From contig JAJZWQ010000183.1 in assembly GCA_021846605.1 (NCBI GenBank), positions 1 through 5,546 on the forward strand: a DNA stretch of 5,546 nt, in the 5' to 3' direction. The notes under the pieces were generated by a model, which was not told the origin of the DNA, did not search any database, and saw only the letters and a program-made list of their open reading frames with translations. The stretch's first letter is position 1; each line of letters opens with the position of its first letter. Positions 5,177 to 5,546 of this stretch are shown in pieces. The DNA comes from Bacillota bacterium (GTDB taxonomy: Bacteria; Bacillota_E; RBS10-35; JAJYVN01). Both the position numbers and the translations under genes were made by a program.

Positions 5177-5546
5177 GGGCGCTCGCCATCCCAGCACGCC
5201 GGATAGAGAGCGCGCATGCTCGACCAGCAACCGGCGCCGATGACCAGGTGGTCCAGCACCGGGATGCTGAGGATGCCGCCGCAGCGCACCAGCCGGTGGG
5301 TGAGCAGGATGTCCTGCGGGCTCGGCTCGGGATCGCCGCTGGGGTGGTTGTGCGCCACGATGACCGCCGCCGCGTTGGTCAGCAGGGCCGCGGTGAAGAC
5401 CGACCGCGGCTCGACCGGCACGCTGTCGATGGAGCCCAGGGCGCAGCGGTGGATCGCGTTCGGCCGGTGCTTGGTGTCCAGCAGGCAGGCCACGAAGGTC
5501 TCGGTCGGCTCGCGACGGAGCAGCGGCTCCAGGATGAGCGCCGCGT
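5173..5546 (-). CDS. radC: RadC-family JAMM/JAB domain protein, 5' end outside window
   Basis: The C-terminal 123 residues are visible (first whole codon ends at 5544). Numbering the visible part from 1, it shows the RadC core: TETFVACLLDTKHRP (14-28) with Glu15 at the expected JAMM glutamate, a VEPRSVF strand (44-50), the metal motif HNHPSGDPEPSPQD (65-78) with His65, His67 and Asp78, then LTHRL and IPVLDHLVIG (94-103). All ligands of a JAMM zinc site appear intact. RadC proteins were once linked to DNA repair, but that role is disputed; stand-alone JAB/RadC proteins are frequent on plasmids, integrative elements and prophages. The usual PRE-V-F segment reads PRS-V-F here. The N-terminal helix-hairpin-helix region of full RadC, if present, would be beyond the right edge. 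The gene ends overlapping the CxxC protein by four bases, heading a compact three-gene run. Confidence 0.9.
   Translation of the reverse strand, partial: AALILEPLLRREPTETFVACLLDTKHRPNAIHRCALGSIDSVPVEPRSVFTAALLTNAAAVIVAHNHPSGDPEPSPQDILLTHRLVRCGGILSIPVLDHLVIGAGCWSSMRALYPACWDGERP

Noticed and set aside
4287..5189. Longer 300-residue version of the kinase starting at 5189
   Set aside because: The extra 80 residues are out of frame with, and fully overlap, the CxxC gene. The P-loop fold starts at residue 81, and a strong ribosome site precedes ATG 4949.
4511..5206. A 231-codon open frame on the + strand across the right-hand block
   Set aside because: Pro/Arg/Gly-rich shadow antisense to the kinase and CxxC genes, with no domain features.
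4946..5230. Longer 94-residue version of the CxxC protein starting at TTG 5230
   Set aside because: It would overlap the RadC gene by 58 bases; GTG 5176 gives a four-base GTGA overlap and begins right before the conserved-looking sequence.

Overview
This is a very GC-rich window (G and C dominate nearly all third codon positions) packed with protein genes, with no stretch over about 100 bases left unexplained. Start codons include several GTGs, some genes have clear Shine-Dalgarno sites (AAAGGTGG, GGGAGGTGGGG), and neighbours often overlap by four bases (ATGA/GTGA). This fits a high-GC bacterium such as a thermophilic Sulfobacillus/Thermaerobacter-like Firmicute, an actinobacterium or a member of the Chloroflexota. 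That placement is inferred from composition and gene families only; no marker gene is present.

Left part (1-4218, + strand): five co-directional genes form a cell-envelope thiol-redox cluster. They are the C-terminal end of a probable thioredoxin-fold protein; a CcdA-like membrane electron carrier with vicinal cysteine pairs in two membrane segments; a membrane-anchored DUF3105 protein with the HSLEHG signature and two cysteines; an eight-helix membrane protein made of two copies of a DoxX-like unit; and an anchored TlpA/ResA-type thioredoxin (WCEVC active site) fused to a C-terminal domain with five Asp-box (BNR) repeats. The likely logic is that CcdA moves reducing equivalents across the membrane to extracytoplasmic thioredoxin domains, which then act on cysteine-containing envelope proteins. 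The substrates are unknown. The tight coupling of the first two genes is direct evidence of an operon; the ~90-100 base gaps flanking the DUF3105 gene leave room for separate control.

Middle (4219-4286): a short convergent junction containing nested inverted repeats but no classical T-rich terminator.

Right part (4287-5546, - strand): three genes read away from the right edge, each overlapping the next by four bases. They are a RadC-family JAMM/JAB protein (5' end outside the window), a 76-residue protein with two CxxC pairs, and a P-loop kinase resembling phage-type deoxynucleoside monophosphate kinases. The trio has the look of an accessory or mobile-element DNA-metabolism module and is unrelated in theme to the redox cluster it converges on.

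The items most worth a second look are the thioredoxin/Asp-box fusion, the overlapping RadC / CxxC protein / kinase trio, and the kinase's repeat-rich, possibly run-on C-terminal tail. No RNA genes, insertion sequences or CRISPR arrays were seen.
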